From: Salegentibacter maritimus
GTDB taxonomy: Bacteria > Bacteroidota > Bacteroidia > Flavobacteriales > Flavobacteriaceae
Assembly (NCBI RefSeq): GCF_016236915.1
Contig: NZ_JAEHOK010000004.1
Coordinates: forward strand, 1-64,000
Length of the DNA: 64,000 nt
Direction: 5' to 3'
Numbering within the stretch: position 1 is the stretch's first letter; each line of letters opens with the position of its first letter. Below are positions 10,166 to 19,000 of the stretch, piece by piece. Both the position numbers and the translations under genes were made by a program. The notes beneath the pieces were generated by a model. It was given only the letters and a program-made list of their open reading frames with translations, made no database searches and had not been told where the DNA came from.

Positions 10166-11514
10166 TACAGAAAGAGTTTTTCAACCTTTTTTATAGATCT
10201 TGGCAGGCAACATACCACTATACGATCTCCACGGGTAATAGTAAACTCGCCTAAGGCAATAATACCCTTCCCATCTCTTATAATTCCACCAATTATAGCC
10301 GATCTCGGGAAATCGAGGTTTTTAATCCTTTTGTTGCAAACTTGCGAATTTGGCTTTACTATAAACTCCAAAAGCTCAGCGTTCATATTATTAATCTTGG
10401 TCATTGCAACTACCTCGCCCTTTCGCACATATCTAAAAATGTTATTTGCAGCAAGTAATTTTTTATTGATTAGAGTATCAATTCCTATAGAATGACTCAA
10501 TTGATAATAATCCATATTCTCCACCAAAGAGATAGTTTTCTTTACACTTTTGGATTTGGCCACAAGGCAGGACATAATATTTGTTTCTGAATTGCCTGTA
10601 ACGGCAATAAAAGCATCCATATCATGTACATTTTCTTCTTCCAGCAGTTCTACATTTCTACCGTCTCCGTGAATAATTAGTGCATTGGGCAACTCATCGG
10701 CGAGATCGTAAGCTTTTCCTTTGTCACTCTCCACCAATTTCACATTAAAATTATTTCTGCAGAGATCTTTGGCTGTTTTTTTCCCAATTTTACTTCCGCC
10801 CAGAATCATAATATTTTTAATAGACTGCTTGGTTTTTCCGGTAAGCTTATAAAGATTTTCCACACCGCTTTTCAGGGTAATGAAATTTACCTGATCCCCT
10901 TCCTTAAACTGTGTATCGCCTCGTGGAATTAATGTATACTGCGTTCCATAACGCTGTATGGCTATAGGAACAAAATTAAGATCTGGAAAAATATTAGCTG
11001 CTTCCTTAACTGTTTTACCCACAAATAATGCATTACGAGAAAGACTAAGGCCTATCATAGTTAGTGCACCATTTTCAAATTCATAACTATCGTTAAAAGC
11101 AGATTGATTTAAAAGTAGGGCAATTTCCCTGGCGGCCAATGCTTCAGGAGAGATCAACTCGTCTATACCAAAGCGTGTAAAACCAATTTCCTCCTTATTT
11201 TCAAGAAATTCTGTATTAGAAATACGGGCTATTGTTCTTTTTGCACCCAATTGTTTGGCCAAAACACAGGCTGTAATATTAGTCGCTTCGCTAGAGGTTA
11301 CACTAATAAGCATATCTACATGCTTTACCTGTGCATCCTTTAAAATAGCAATAGAAGTGGCGTCTCCTTTAATGGTTCTTATATCCAAATGTGTATCGGC
11401 ATAACTAAGATTGTCCCGGTTGGTATCAATCAATGTAATATCCTGGGACTCGAAAGAAAGCAATTTTGCCAAATGAAAGCCCACTTCACCCGCTCCGGCA
11501 ATAATTATCTTCAT
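10165..11514 (-). CDS. trkA: Trk system NAD-binding regulatory subunit TrkA
   Basis: TrkA is the cytoplasmic gating ring subunit that binds nucleotide and controls TrkH. Two RCK modules are visible in 449 residues. The first Rossmann loop is GAGEVG at residues 7-12, and the second half starts with ILGGSKIGKKTA. Each is followed by a TrkA_C-like segment, the first containing LIPRGDTQFKEGDQV. I chose the ATG at 11514, which gives MKIIIAGAGEVG. An in-frame ATG 30 bases upstream lies inside the likely -7 promoter element (11542-11549), so it is unlikely to be used. It forms an operon with trkH through a one-base overlap. Confidence 0.93.
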   Translation of the reverse strand: MKIIIAGAGEVGFHLAKLLSFESQDITLIDTNRDNLSYADTHLDIRTIKGDATSIAILKDAQVKHVDMLISVTSSEATNITACVLAKQLGAKRTIARISNTEFLENKEEIGFTRFGIDELISPEALAAREIALLLNQSAFNDSYEFENGALTMIGLSLSRNALFVGKTVKEAANIFPDLNFVPIAIQRYGTQYTLIPRGDTQFKEGDQVNFITLKSGVENLYKLTGKTKQSIKNIMILGGSKIGKKTAKDLCRNNFNVKLVESDKGKAYDLADELPNALIIHGDGRNVELLEEENVHDMDAFIAVTGNSETNIMSCLVAKSKSVKKTISLVENMDYYQLSHSIGIDTLINKKLLAANNIFRYVRKGEVVAMTKINNMNAELLEFIVKPNSQVCNKRIKNLDFPRSAIIGGIIRDGKGIIALGEFTITRGDRIVVCCLPRSIKKVEKLFL

Positions 11515-11541
11515 ATAACAGCTTGAAATTGAAAAGAAGAA

Positions 11542-11549
11542 CAAATGTA
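11542..11549 (-). promoter_or_regulatory. Candidate -7 element for trkA-trkH
   Basis: TACATTTG on the minus strand matches TAnnTTTG. Several TTTG blocks lie upstream (nearest usable spacing about 17). Its position decides against the longer trkA start. Confidence 0.5.
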
Positions 11550-11628
11550 AGGTATTTTAGACAAACCAAAAACCAAAGTCTGTTACAACAAATCCTAAAA
11601 GTTTCAGGTACAATTATTTCTTATCGTG

Positions 11629-11636
11629 TATCTTTG
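11629..11636 (+). promoter_or_regulatory. Candidate -7 element for ubiE-porT
   Basis: TATCTTTG matches TAnnTTTG and is followed by ACGC. It lies 16 bases before the ubiE ATG at 11653, giving a very short leader. Confidence 0.55.
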
Positions 11637-11652
11637 ACGCAAAAATAGTACT

Positions 11653-12381
11653 ATGGGCAAAAAATTGACTCCATATCAAGACTCAGGTCTCAATAAAAAG
11701 AAGCAGGTTGAGCAGATGTTTGACAAAATATCTGGGAAATATGATGGCTTAAACCGGGTTATTTCCCTGGGCACCGATATTAAATGGAGAAAAAAAGTTA
11801 TTGCTTTGGTAAAAGCGCACCAACCAACTGCTGTGTTGGATATTGCTACCGGCACCGGAGATCTAGCTATACAAATGGCAAATATTAATGCCAGGAAAAT
11901 TGTTGGCCTCGATCTTTCTGAAGGTATGTTGAAGGTGGGACGTAAAAAAATTGCAGCTAAAAACCTAAGCGATAAAATTGAGATGATTCAGGGAGATTCT
12001 GAAGCACTGCCCTTTGAAGACAATGCTTTTGATGCCATAACCGTAGCTTTTGGTGTACGCAATTTTGAGGATTTAGAAAAAGGGCTATCAGAAATAAGAA
12101 GAGTGCTAAAACCCGGTGGAATTTTTGTAGTTTTGGAAACTTCGGTACCTACTAAATTCCCGTTTAAACAAGGTTATAAGCTCTATTCAGGCCACATACT
12201 ACCTTTAATTGGGCGAATATTTTCTAAAGACCGTGAAGCTTACTCTTATTTAAGTAAAAGTGCAGCCGAATTTCCTCATGGGGAAGCTTTCAACAATATT
12301 TTAAAGAAAACTGGGTTTATAGATATAGAAAACAAGCCACAAACTCTTGGAGTTGCAACCATTTACACTGCTTCAAAATAA
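11653..12381 (+). CDS. ubiE: Demethylmenaquinone methyltransferase UbiE/MenG
   Basis: It catalyses the last C-methylation step of menaquinone synthesis with S-adenosylmethionine. In 242 residues the motif I loop [11 protein letters not shown] sits near residue 58, GLDLSEGML follows, and the UbiE signature [13 protein letters not shown] is intact. Motif III is RVLKPGG. Ubiquinone is not expected in this phylum, so menaquinone is the inferred substrate. The porT gene starts 4 bases after its stop, which suggests a two-gene transcript. Confidence 0.93.
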   Translation: MGKKLTPYQDSGLNKKKQVEQMFDKISGKYDGLNRVISLGTDIKWRKKVIALVKAHQPTAVLDIATGTGDLAIQMANINARKIVGLDLSEGMLKVGRKKIAAKNLSDKIEMIQGDSEALPFEDNAFDAITVAFGVRNFEDLEKGLSEIRRVLKPGGIFVVLETSVPTKFPFKQGYKLYSGHILPLIGRIFSKDREAYSYLSKSAAEFPHGEAFNNILKKTGFIDIENKPQTLGVATIYTASK

Positions 12382-12385
12382 AATT

Positions 12386-13048
12386 ATGAAGAAACTTTTT
12401 GTTATTACCTTTCTTTTTTGTGTTCAATTTGGAAATGCACAAATTTTTGGAGGAGATAAAATTATAAATAACGAGAATTTTGACAAACAACGTTGGTCCT
12501 GGGGATATTACCTGGGTTTTAACACCTACGATTTTAAATTTAAATATAATGATGAAGTAGCTCCCAACGGGAATGACCTCATTATTGAAAAAACCCTTGG
12601 TTTTAACGTAGGCCTGGTTGGGAATTTAAGACTAAACAACAATCTGGACCTTCGGTTAGAGCCGGGTGTTACTTTTAATACACGTAATTTTAGACCTCCT
12701 TACACCAAAGATATTGAAGAGATAAATGCTACTTATGTGCACATTCCTTTATTGTTGAAGTTTTCAGCAGACCGAAAAAATAATTTTAAACCATTTGTTG
12801 TTGGAGGTTTATCTACATCAATAAATCTTTCCAGCAATGAGAACAACCCAGATGTAGACACGCGTTTAAGAACCAATAATTTCCACTATGAAGTTGGGCT
12901 GGGAATAGACCTTTATCTTTATTATTTTAAGTTCTCACCTTCAATAAGAGGTGTGTTTACCATAAACAATGAAATGGCAGAAACGAAATTCCAGGCTGTA
13001 GATGCCATGCGATCACAAGCTGTTTTTCTCAACTTCACATTCCAATAA
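12386..13048 (+). CDS. porT: T9SS outer-membrane protein PorT (SprT)
   Basis: PorT is an outer-membrane beta-barrel protein needed for type IX secretion and, in gliding species, for motility. The 220-residue product starts MKKLFVIT with a signal peptide ending near FGNAQ. The mature protein alternates amphipathic strands and aromatic residues (WSWGYYLGFNTYDF) and ends in VFLNFTFQ. The pairing with ubiE is, to my knowledge, common in Flavobacteriia and supports the PorT assignment over a generic outer-membrane barrel. The ATG at 12386 is chosen because it gives a clean signal peptide. A longer frame from 12347 overlaps ubiE and adds no signal-like residues. Confidence 0.82.
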   Translation: MKKLFVITFLFCVQFGNAQIFGGDKIINNENFDKQRWSWGYYLGFNTYDFKFKYNDEVAPNGNDLIIEKTLGFNVGLVGNLRLNNNLDLRLEPGVTFNTRNFRPPYTKDIEEINATYVHIPLLLKFSADRKNNFKPFVVGGLSTSINLSSNENNPDVDTRLRTNNFHYEVGLGIDLYLYYFKFSPSIRGVFTINNEMAETKFQAVDAMRSQAVFLNFTFQ

Positions 13049-13171
13049 AACGGTTCTGAAGGCTATTTAAGAAGCATATCTTAACTTCCCGGCAAACCAA
13101 CACGGATTTTCGGGTTTGATTTGTTGATATTTTGAAGCAGATATCTGCAGGAAAATAGCAAACCAGAGGCT

Positions 13172-13903
13172 TTAAGTAAAACTTTTGCGTCTAAATTCAC
13201 TTAAGAGAATTGCTGTTGCCGTGGCCACATTAAGACTTTCGGTTTCTTTTAATTCTCCAAAACGCGGAATGCTTATTTTCTTTTCTACCAATGCTTCAAT
13301 TTCTGTTGAAACTCCATTGGCTTCATTCCCCATTACCAAAATTGCCTTTTCCTTAGTTTCAGCATTGTAAACATTCTCCCCATCCATAAAAGCTCCATAT
13401 ACGGGCAATCCTGATTCTTCAATATAATTCTTTAAATCACGGTATACAATATTCACGCGGGCCAAAGACCCCATAGTTGCCTGTACTACTTTGGGGTTAA
13501 AACAATCTACCGAGTCTTTAGAGCAAACCAGGCTCTTTATTCCAAACCAATCACAAAGTCTAATAATAGTACCCAAATTTCCAGGGTCTCTAATTCCGTC
13601 TAAAGCCAGAATTAGGTTTTCATCTTTAATCTCAAACTCCTGTGGAATTTTAAATAAAGCCAATGCAACCTGTGGGGTTTTAAGAAAGCTTATTTTCTTA
13701 AGTTCCTTTTCGTCTACTTTTTGAATTTTACCGGCAGGAACTCCAAAATCCCGTTCGGTAGTAAAAAGTCGCTCTAAAGAAAATTTCGAGTTTATAAGCT
13801 CGTTTATTGTTTTAATACCCTCAGCTACAAAAAGTGTATGTTTAGAACGATATTTTTTTTGTGCAAGACTGGTTATTAACTTAATTTGGCTTTTACTAAC
13901 CAT
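13172..13903 (-). CDS. TrmH/SpoU-family RNA 2'-O-methyltransferase
   Basis: This is a SPOUT-fold enzyme predicted to methylate a ribose 2'-OH of rRNA or tRNA. Of 243 residues, the N-terminal part (KYRSKHTLFVAEG) resembles the substrate-binding domain of RlmB-like proteins. The C-terminal part has the family motifs: DGIRDPGNLGTIIR (motif 1), VMGNEANGVS (motif 2) and SLNVATATAILLSE (motif 3). The exact RNA target is unknown. The start at 13903 (MVSKSQIK) is preferred over the longer frame from 14050, which would run through the divergent outer-membrane gene. It is convergent with porT. Confidence 0.85.
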   Translation of the reverse strand: MVSKSQIKLITSLAQKKYRSKHTLFVAEGIKTINELINSKFSLERLFTTERDFGVPAGKIQKVDEKELKKISFLKTPQVALALFKIPQEFEIKDENLILALDGIRDPGNLGTIIRLCDWFGIKSLVCSKDSVDCFNPKVVQATMGSLARVNIVYRDLKNYIEESGLPVYGAFMDGENVYNAETKEKAILVMGNEANGVSTEIEALVEKKISIPRFGELKETESLNVATATAILLSEFRRKSFT

Positions 13904-13913
13904 ACAAAAAATG

Positions 13914-13921
13914 TAATTTTG
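13914..13921 (+). promoter_or_regulatory. Candidate -7 element for the tamL-like gene
   Basis: TAATTTTG matches TAnnTTTG. It lies 13 bases before the GTG at 13935, leaving almost no leader. The 31-bp divergent gap is very tight for two promoters. Confidence 0.35.
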
Positions 13922-13934
13922 ATCTCTTAAAAAT

Positions 13935-16514
13935 GTGTGTTTGAATCGGCATTTCGCAAAAATATCATTATTTTTTTTAAGCTTGCTTTTTTTAATTTCC
14001 TGTAATGCCGTAAAACGCGTAGAGGGTGATAACAAACTGCTCACTAGCAATGAGATTTTCGTAAATAACGAAAAGATTAAAGAAAGCCGTATTTATAATC
14101 AGCTCTACCAGGAACCAAACACCAGCTTTTTGGGCATACCGCTACGACTTCATTTTTATAATCTTGCCCGCCCCGATATAGATTCGATTTTAAGCGAAAA
14201 ATACTTAAAGAATGAAAGTAAGAAAAATACGCTTACAAATATTCTATCATACAAGCAGTTTGAAAAATTATTACATTCAAAAAAATCTTTAAATGAATGG
14301 ATAAAAAGTACGGGGGAAGCTCCGGTAATTGTAAGCAAAGAAGAAACTCAAAAATCTGTTAATCGATTAAATTCGTGGTATTGGAACAATGGATGGTTTA
14401 ATGTAGAAACCAATTATGAGATAACCCCTTCAAATAAAAAAAAGAAACGCGCCCATGTAACTTATAATGTAACGACTGGAGAAGCATATCAGTTAGACTC
14501 TATCACTACCAGCATCTCTTCTAAGGTTTTAGACTCTTTATATGAGTTGCATAGAGATAAATCTATCATAAAAGAGGGCATGCAGTATAAGACACTAGAC
14601 ATTAATGAAGAAAGAGACCGGCTTACTTCTCTTTTTAGAAATAGCGGTGTTTATAATTTTGACCAGGAATACATAAGCTTTAATGCAGATACCATAAACA
14701 CCGGAAAAAAGGTAAACACGGCCCTTATTATAAAAAATCGTTTCGCATCTGAAACCGACACCAGTTCAAGGGTTCCATTTAAAATCCATGAAATAAGCAA
14801 GGTTAACATTTTTACAGATTATAAATACGCTAACCGAAACCAAATACTTACAGATAGTATTACCACCGAAGATGGCTACACGCTTTACAGTTTTGAAAAG
14901 CAGCGCTATAAACCGCAAGCCATTACCGATGCCGTTTTTATAAAACCCGGAAATACCTACAGTGACATTTCACGTTCCAGGACCTATAATCGCTTAAACT
15001 CTTTACGAATTTTTAAATATCCCAATGTACAATTCACCCCAGATCCTGCAGATTCTACCCGTAGTGACCTTATCGCTAATATTTTTTTAACGCCACAACC
15101 AAAATATTCCCTGGGATTTGATTTTGATGTTTCACAAAGTAATATCCAAAAATTCGGGATTGGTTTTGGGGGGTCACTTTTAATAAGAAACGTATTTAAA
15201 GGAGCTGAAAATTTTGAAATTTCAGGCCGTGGAAGCATAGGTTCTTCTACAGACGCCGCTATAAGTGGCAATGACGATCGCTTTTTTGATATTTCAGAAA
15301 TTGGAGCCGACCTAAAACTTACTTTCCCACGAATATTTCTACCTATTAATACAGATCGTTTTATTCCAAAATACATGCAACCCTTTACATCACTTAGCCT
15401 TGGGGTTAGCACTCAAAACAATATTGGGCTCGACAAACGTAACCTTACGGGCATTCTTAATTATAGATGGAATCCTTCTTCAAAGCTTTCAAATCGCCTG
15501 GATTTTTTAAATATTCAATATGTAAGAAACCTGAATATAGATAATTACTTTAATGTATATAGGAATTCTTATAACGATCTAAACCAAATTATCCAGTCGG
15601 GAAATATAGTGACCAATCCTTCGTATTTAAATTCAGAAGGCTTGTTAAGTATTCCTACGGGTGCTGAAAATTTCATTAGGGACATTTCTAACAATACCGG
15701 AGGAACCACTGGCTTAAACCAAGACCAAAAACGACTGGTAAATAACATAGGAGAGCGCAAAAAGCGTCTTACCGAGAACAACCTTATATTCGCTACCAAT
15801 TACACCTATTTATGGAATACCAAGAAGAATCTATACGACCAGGAGTTTACCCGATTTAGATTTAAAATAGAAACTGCCGGAAATGTACTATCTGCCATTT
15901 CTTCCCTGGCCGATTTCACCAAAAATGAGAATGGAACTTATAGTGTATTAGGGGTTAATTATTCCCAATATGTTAAAACCGAACTCGATTTTATTAAGCA
16001 TTGGGATTTAGGCAGGGACAATATCTTCGCATTCCGTGCTTTTGGAGGGGTAGCCATCCCTTATGGAAATGCAAACAGCATCCCTTTTGTAAGAAGCTTT
16101 TTTGCCGGAGGCCCTAACGACAACAGAGCCTGGCGAGCCTACGACCTTGGCCCCGGAAGCAGTGGCGGCCGAAATGAATTTAACGAGGCTAATATGAAAC
16201 TGGCCCTTAATGCCGAATATCGTTATAATTTATTTGGCTCTTTAAATTCGGCCGTTTTTATTGATGTTGGAAATATTTGGAATGTACTGGATATTGTTGA
16301 AGACGAAAAAGCGACTTTCGAGTCTTTTGCAGACCTTAAAAACATCGCCATAGGTTCCGGTTTTGGACTAAGGTACGATTTTAACTTTTTTGTTTTAAGA
16401 TTTGATATTGGCTTTAAAACCTACGACCCTGCCCTGCCTGAAGGCAATCGCTGGTTAAGAGATTACAACTTTAATCACGCCGTCTACAATGTAGGTATCA
16501 ATTATCCTTTCTAA
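13935..16514 (+). CDS. Lipid-anchored Omp85 protein, TamL-like (BamA/TamA family)
   Basis: This is an outer-membrane assembly protein of the Omp85 superfamily. The N-terminus is a lipoprotein signal ending in LFLISC (Cys23). The next 330 residues contain POTRA-like modules. From about residue 400 to the end is a beta-barrel domain with a GxRxF-like FFAGGPNDNRAWR segment and a terminal aromatic residue (GINYPF). A lipidated TamA variant, TamL, is known in Bacteroidota, and the lipobox points to that subtype, partner TamB not being in view. Length is 859 residues from GTG 13935; TTG 13941 is an equally possible start. It is divergent from the RNA methyltransferase gene. Confidence 0.8.
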   Translation: MCLNRHFAKISLFFLSLLFLISCNAVKRVEGDNKLLTSNEIFVNNEKIKESRIYNQLYQEPNTSFLGIPLRLHFYNLARPDIDSILSEKYLKNESKKNTLTNILSYKQFEKLLHSKKSLNEWIKSTGEAPVIVSKEETQKSVNRLNSWYWNNGWFNVETNYEITPSNKKKKRAHVTYNVTTGEAYQLDSITTSISSKVLDSLYELHRDKSIIKEGMQYKTLDINEERDRLTSLFRNSGVYNFDQEYISFNADTINTGKKVNTALIIKNRFASETDTSSRVPFKIHEISKVNIFTDYKYANRNQILTDSITTEDGYTLYSFEKQRYKPQAITDAVFIKPGNTYSDISRSRTYNRLNSLRIFKYPNVQFTPDPADSTRSDLIANIFLTPQPKYSLGFDFDVSQSNIQKFGIGFGGSLLIRNVFKGAENFEISGRGSIGSSTDAAISGNDDRFFDISEIGADLKLTFPRIFLPINTDRFIPKYMQPFTSLSLGVSTQNNIGLDKRNLTGILNYRWNPSSKLSNRLDFLNIQYVRNLNIDNYFNVYRNSYNDLNQIIQSGNIVTNPSYLNSEGLLSIPTGAENFIRDISNNTGGTTGLNQDQKRLVNNIGERKKRLTENNLIFATNYTYLWNTKKNLYDQEFTRFRFKIETAGNVLSAISSLADFTKNENGTYSVLGVNYSQYVKTELDFIKHWDLGRDNIFAFRAFGGVAIPYGNANSIPFVRSFFAGGPNDNRAWRAYDLGPGSSGGRNEFNEANMKLALNAEYRYNLFGSLNSAVFIDVGNIWNVLDIVEDEKATFESFADLKNIAIGSGFGLRYDFNFFVLRFDIGFKTYDPALPEGNRWLRDYNFNHAVYNVGINYPF

Positions 16515-16529
16515 GCTAACATATTTTCT

Positions 16530-16537
16530 TATTTTTG
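16530..16537 (+). promoter_or_regulatory. Candidate -7 element for fbaA
   Basis: TATTTTTG matches TAnnTTTG and lies 22 bases before the ATG at 16560. It is immediately after the tamL-like stop, so fbaA is probably transcribed on its own. Confidence 0.5.
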
Positions 16538-16559
16538 TATTTCTAATTCAACTAAAATT

Positions 16560-17627
16560 ATGAGTCATAACATTAAACCTGGCGTAGCTACAGGAAAAGA
16601 AGTACAAGAAATTTTTAATTACGCCAAGAAAAAGGGCTTTGCCCTTCCCGCAGTAAACGTAATAAGCTCCAGCAGTATGAATGCTGTAATGGAAACCGCT
16701 GCCGAATTAAATTCTCCGGTAATCATTCAGTTTTCCAATGGGGGTGGCCAGTTTAACGCTGGAAAAGGTTTGTCTAACGAAAATGAAAAAGCTGCTATTT
16801 TAGGAGCTGTAGCAGGCGCTAAACATGTACACGAACTTGCTGAAGCTTATGGTGTCGTGGTAATTTTACATACAGACCATTGCGCGAAAAAATTACTTCC
16901 CTGGGTAGACGGTTTACTTGATGCCAGTGAAAAACATTTCGAGCAATTTGGAAAGCCGTTATACAGCTCGCATATGATAGATCTTTCAGAAGAGTCGCTT
17001 GAGGAGAACATTGAAACCTGCAAGAAATATCTGGAAAGAATGAGCAAAATGGGAATGACACTTGAAATTGAGCTTGGAGTTACCGGAGGTGAAGAAGATG
17101 GTGTAGATAATACCGATATCGATTCTTCAAAATTATACACCCAACCAGAGGAGGTAGCTTATGCCTATGAAGAATTAAGCAAAGTAAGTGACCAATTCAC
17201 TATTGCTGCTGCTTTTGGAAACGTACACGGGGTTTACAAACCAGGAAACGTAAAACTTACACCAAAAATTCTTAAAAATTCGCAAGAGTATATTTCAGAA
17301 AAATATGGTGTGGAAGAAAACAATATTGATTTTGTATTCCACGGAGGTAGCGGTTCTACAGTTGAAGAAATTCGCGAAGCAATTGGCTATGGCGTAATTA
17401 AAATGAATATAGATACAGACCTTCAATATGCTTACCTTGAAGGAATTCGCGATTATATGGGAGAAAAGAAAGATTATCTTGCTGCCCAAATTGGTAATCC
17501 TGAAGGAGACGATGTACCTAACAAAAAGCATTACGATCCAAGAAAATGGTTACGTGAAGGAGAACTTACTTTTAAAGCCCGACTAAAAAAGGCTTTCGAA
17601 GACCTTAATAACGTAAACACTCTATAA
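16560..17627 (+). CDS. fbaA: Class II fructose-bisphosphate aldolase
   Basis: This metal-dependent aldolase of glycolysis and gluconeogenesis splits fructose 1,6-bisphosphate into dihydroxyacetone phosphate and glyceraldehyde 3-phosphate. It has 355 residues, the length of the class IIA (E. coli FbaA) type. HTDHCAKK holds the catalytic Asp and a Zn-ligand His. ELGVTGGEEDG is the class IIA signature. VFHGGSGST and MNIDTDLQYA provide the phosphate-binding and C-terminal active-site segments. A perfect hairpin terminator follows, so it appears monocistronic. Confidence 0.95.
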   Translation: MSHNIKPGVATGKEVQEIFNYAKKKGFALPAVNVISSSSMNAVMETAAELNSPVIIQFSNGGGQFNAGKGLSNENEKAAILGAVAGAKHVHELAEAYGVVVILHTDHCAKKLLPWVDGLLDASEKHFEQFGKPLYSSHMIDLSEESLEENIETCKKYLERMSKMGMTLEIELGVTGGEEDGVDNTDIDSSKLYTQPEEVAYAYEELSKVSDQFTIAAAFGNVHGVYKPGNVKLTPKILKNSQEYISEKYGVEENNIDFVFHGGSGSTVEEIREAIGYGVIKMNIDTDLQYAYLEGIRDYMGEKKDYLAAQIGNPEGDDVPNKKHYDPRKWLREGELTFKARLKKAFEDLNNVNTL

Positions 17628-17642
17628 ATTTAATTTTTTAAA

Positions 17643-17680
17643 ACAGCTGGAATTTTAAAATTCCGGCTGTTTTTATTTTA
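17643..17680 (+). terminator. Rho-independent terminator of fbaA
   Basis: ACAGCTGGAATT pairs with AATTCCGGCTGT (one G-U pair) with a TTAA loop, followed by TTTTATTTT. Confidence 0.85.
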
Positions 17681-17688
17681 AGTAAAAC

Positions 17689-17720
17689 TTTTGGTTTATT
17701 TCCCATACAATAAACCAAAA
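17689..17720 (+). promoter_or_regulatory. Perfect 12-bp inverted repeat in the accD leader
   Basis: TTTTGGTTTATT (17689-17700) and AATAAACCAAAA (17709-17720) are exact reverse complements around an 8-base spacer, 19 bases upstream of the accD ATG. It is separate from the fbaA terminator and lacks a T-run, so it may be an operator or a 5' UTR hairpin that controls accD. Confidence 0.5.
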
Positions 17721-17739
17721 CCTGAAACCTGAAAAATAT

Positions 17740-18597
17740 ATGGCTTGGTTTAAAAGAACACAAAAAGGAATTCAAACACCCACAGAACACAAAAAAGATG
17801 TTCCAAAGGGTCTTTGGTATAAATCACCTACCGGTAAGATTGTAGATGCAGAGCAATTAGAAAGTAATTTTTATGTAAGTCCGGAAGACGGATATCACGT
17901 AAGAATTGGTAGTAAAGAATATTTTAAAATCCTTTTTGATGATAATAAATTCAAAGAATTGGATAAGGGTATGACTTCTAAAGACCCTTTAAACTTCAAG
18001 GACACTAAAAAATATACCGAGCGCTTAAAAACAGCTCAGGAAAAGACCGAGCTTAACGATGCCGTGCGTACCGCTGTTGGAAAGTCTAAAGGAAAAGACC
18101 TTGTAATTGCCTGTATGGACTTTAGGTTTATTGGTGGCTCGATGGGTTCTGTTGTAGGTGAGAAGATTGCCCGGGCAGCAGATTATTCACTAAAAAATCA
18201 AATTCCCTTCATGATTATCTCTAAATCTGGTGGGGCGAGAATGCAGGAAGCCGCTTTATCTCTAATGCAATTAGCAAAAACTTCGGTTAGGCTGGCACAA
18301 TTAGCAGAAGCTCGTATTCCGTATATTTCACTAGCCACAGATCCAACTACCGGAGGTACTACCGCCTCTTTCGCGATGTTAGGAGATATCAATATTTCAG
18401 AACCTGGTGCTTTAATTGGTTTTGCGGGCCCACGGGTAGTAAAAGATACTACCGGGAAAGACCTTCCAAAAGATTTTCAAACTTCAGAGTTTTTAAAAGA
18501 ACACGGCTTTTTAGATTTCATAACAAAAAGGTCTGAGCTTAAGGATAAAGTAAATCTTTATTTAGATCTTATTCAAAATCAACCAGTAAGGGCTTAA
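17740..18597 (+). CDS. accD: Acetyl-CoA carboxylase carboxyltransferase subunit beta, zinc-ribbon-less
   Basis: AccD with AccA moves the carboxyl group from carboxybiotin to acetyl-CoA, making malonyl-CoA for fatty acid synthesis. The 285 residues match the AccD body: [35 protein letters not shown] and [13 protein letters not shown]. The N-terminal zinc ribbon is altered. Where most bacteria have CPxC...CPxC, here S29-P-T-G32 and S47-P-E-D50 occur, so all four Cys ligands are gone while the surrounding residues (LWYK, H53, R55) stay. My recollection is that other flavobacteria share this loss. It should still be catalytically active, since the ribbon is not part of the active site. A leader hairpin precedes it. 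Confidence 0.92.
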   Translation: MAWFKRTQKGIQTPTEHKKDVPKGLWYKSPTGKIVDAEQLESNFYVSPEDGYHVRIGSKEYFKILFDDNKFKELDKGMTSKDPLNFKDTKKYTERLKTAQEKTELNDAVRTAVGKSKGKDLVIACMDFRFIGGSMGSVVGEKIARAADYSLKNQIPFMIISKSGGARMQEAALSLMQLAKTSVRLAQLAEARIPYISLATDPTTGGTTASFAMLGDINISEPGALIGFAGPRVVKDTTGKDLPKDFQTSEFLKEHGFLDFITKRSELKDKVNLYLDLIQNQPVRA

Positions 18598-18637
18598 AAT
18601 AAATTTTTCTTTGAGTAGGTAATTATATTTAAAGTAG

Positions 18638-18645
18638 TATCTTTG
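18638..18645 (+). promoter_or_regulatory. Candidate -7 element for rpsO
   Basis: TATCTTTG followed by CCGCC is a strong match to TAnnTTTG. A TTTG lies further upstream (18610-18613), with a somewhat long 24-base spacing. The 5' UTR carries a small stem GACGG/CTGTC (18652-18666), which may relate to S15 autoregulation. Confidence 0.6.
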
Positions 18646-18698
18646 CCGCCTGACGGAAAAACTGTCAATACATAAAAATCATTAAAATTAATATTGGA

Positions 18699-18968
18699 AT
18701 GTATTTAGCCAAAGAAAAAAAAGAAGAAATTTTTGAGAAACACGGAAAAGGCAAAACCGATACTGGTTCTGCAGAAGGACAAATTGCATTGTTCACTTAC
18801 CGAATCTCTCATCTTTCAGACCACTTAAAAAAGAATCGTAAAGACTTTAACTCAGAACGCTCTTTGGTAAGATTGGTTGGTAAAAGAAGAAGCTTACTTG
18901 ACTACTTAAAAAAGAAAGATATCATGAGATATCGTGCTATTATTAAAGAGTTAGGATTAAGAAAATAA
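18699..18968 (+). CDS. rpsO: 30S ribosomal protein S15
   Basis: S15 binds the central domain of 16S rRNA during small-subunit assembly. The 89-residue length is standard. The family signature is present in the TGSAEGQIA segment, HLSDHLKKNRKD and the LVGKRRSLLDYLKKKD block. Its position before pnp is the classical rpsO-pnp order. A strong terminator and 312 bases separate the two genes here, so they are probably not one simple operon. Confidence 0.96.
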   Translation: MYLAKEKKEEIFEKHGKGKTDTGSAEGQIALFTYRISHLSDHLKKNRKDFNSERSLVRLVGKRRSLLDYLKKKDIMRYRAIIKELGLRK

Positions 18969-18976
18969 ATTTCAGA

Positions 18977-19000
18977 GGGGGCTTTACGCCCCCTTTTTTT
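18977..19000 (+). terminator. Rho-independent terminator of rpsO
   Basis: GGGGGC pairs with GCCCCC around a 5-base loop, followed by seven T residues. Confidence 0.9.

Noticed and set aside
11515..11544. Longer start of trkA
   Set aside because: The extra ATG lies inside the TACATTTG promoter word; the ATG at 11514 gives the normal Rossmann N-terminus.
13904..14050. Longer start of the RNA methyltransferase
   Set aside because: It would run antisense through the signal sequence of the divergent outer-membrane gene and adds no conserved residues.
14984..15412. A 142-codon frame antisense to the tamL-like gene
   Set aside because: It is a shadow of the strong outer-membrane frame and shows no family motifs.
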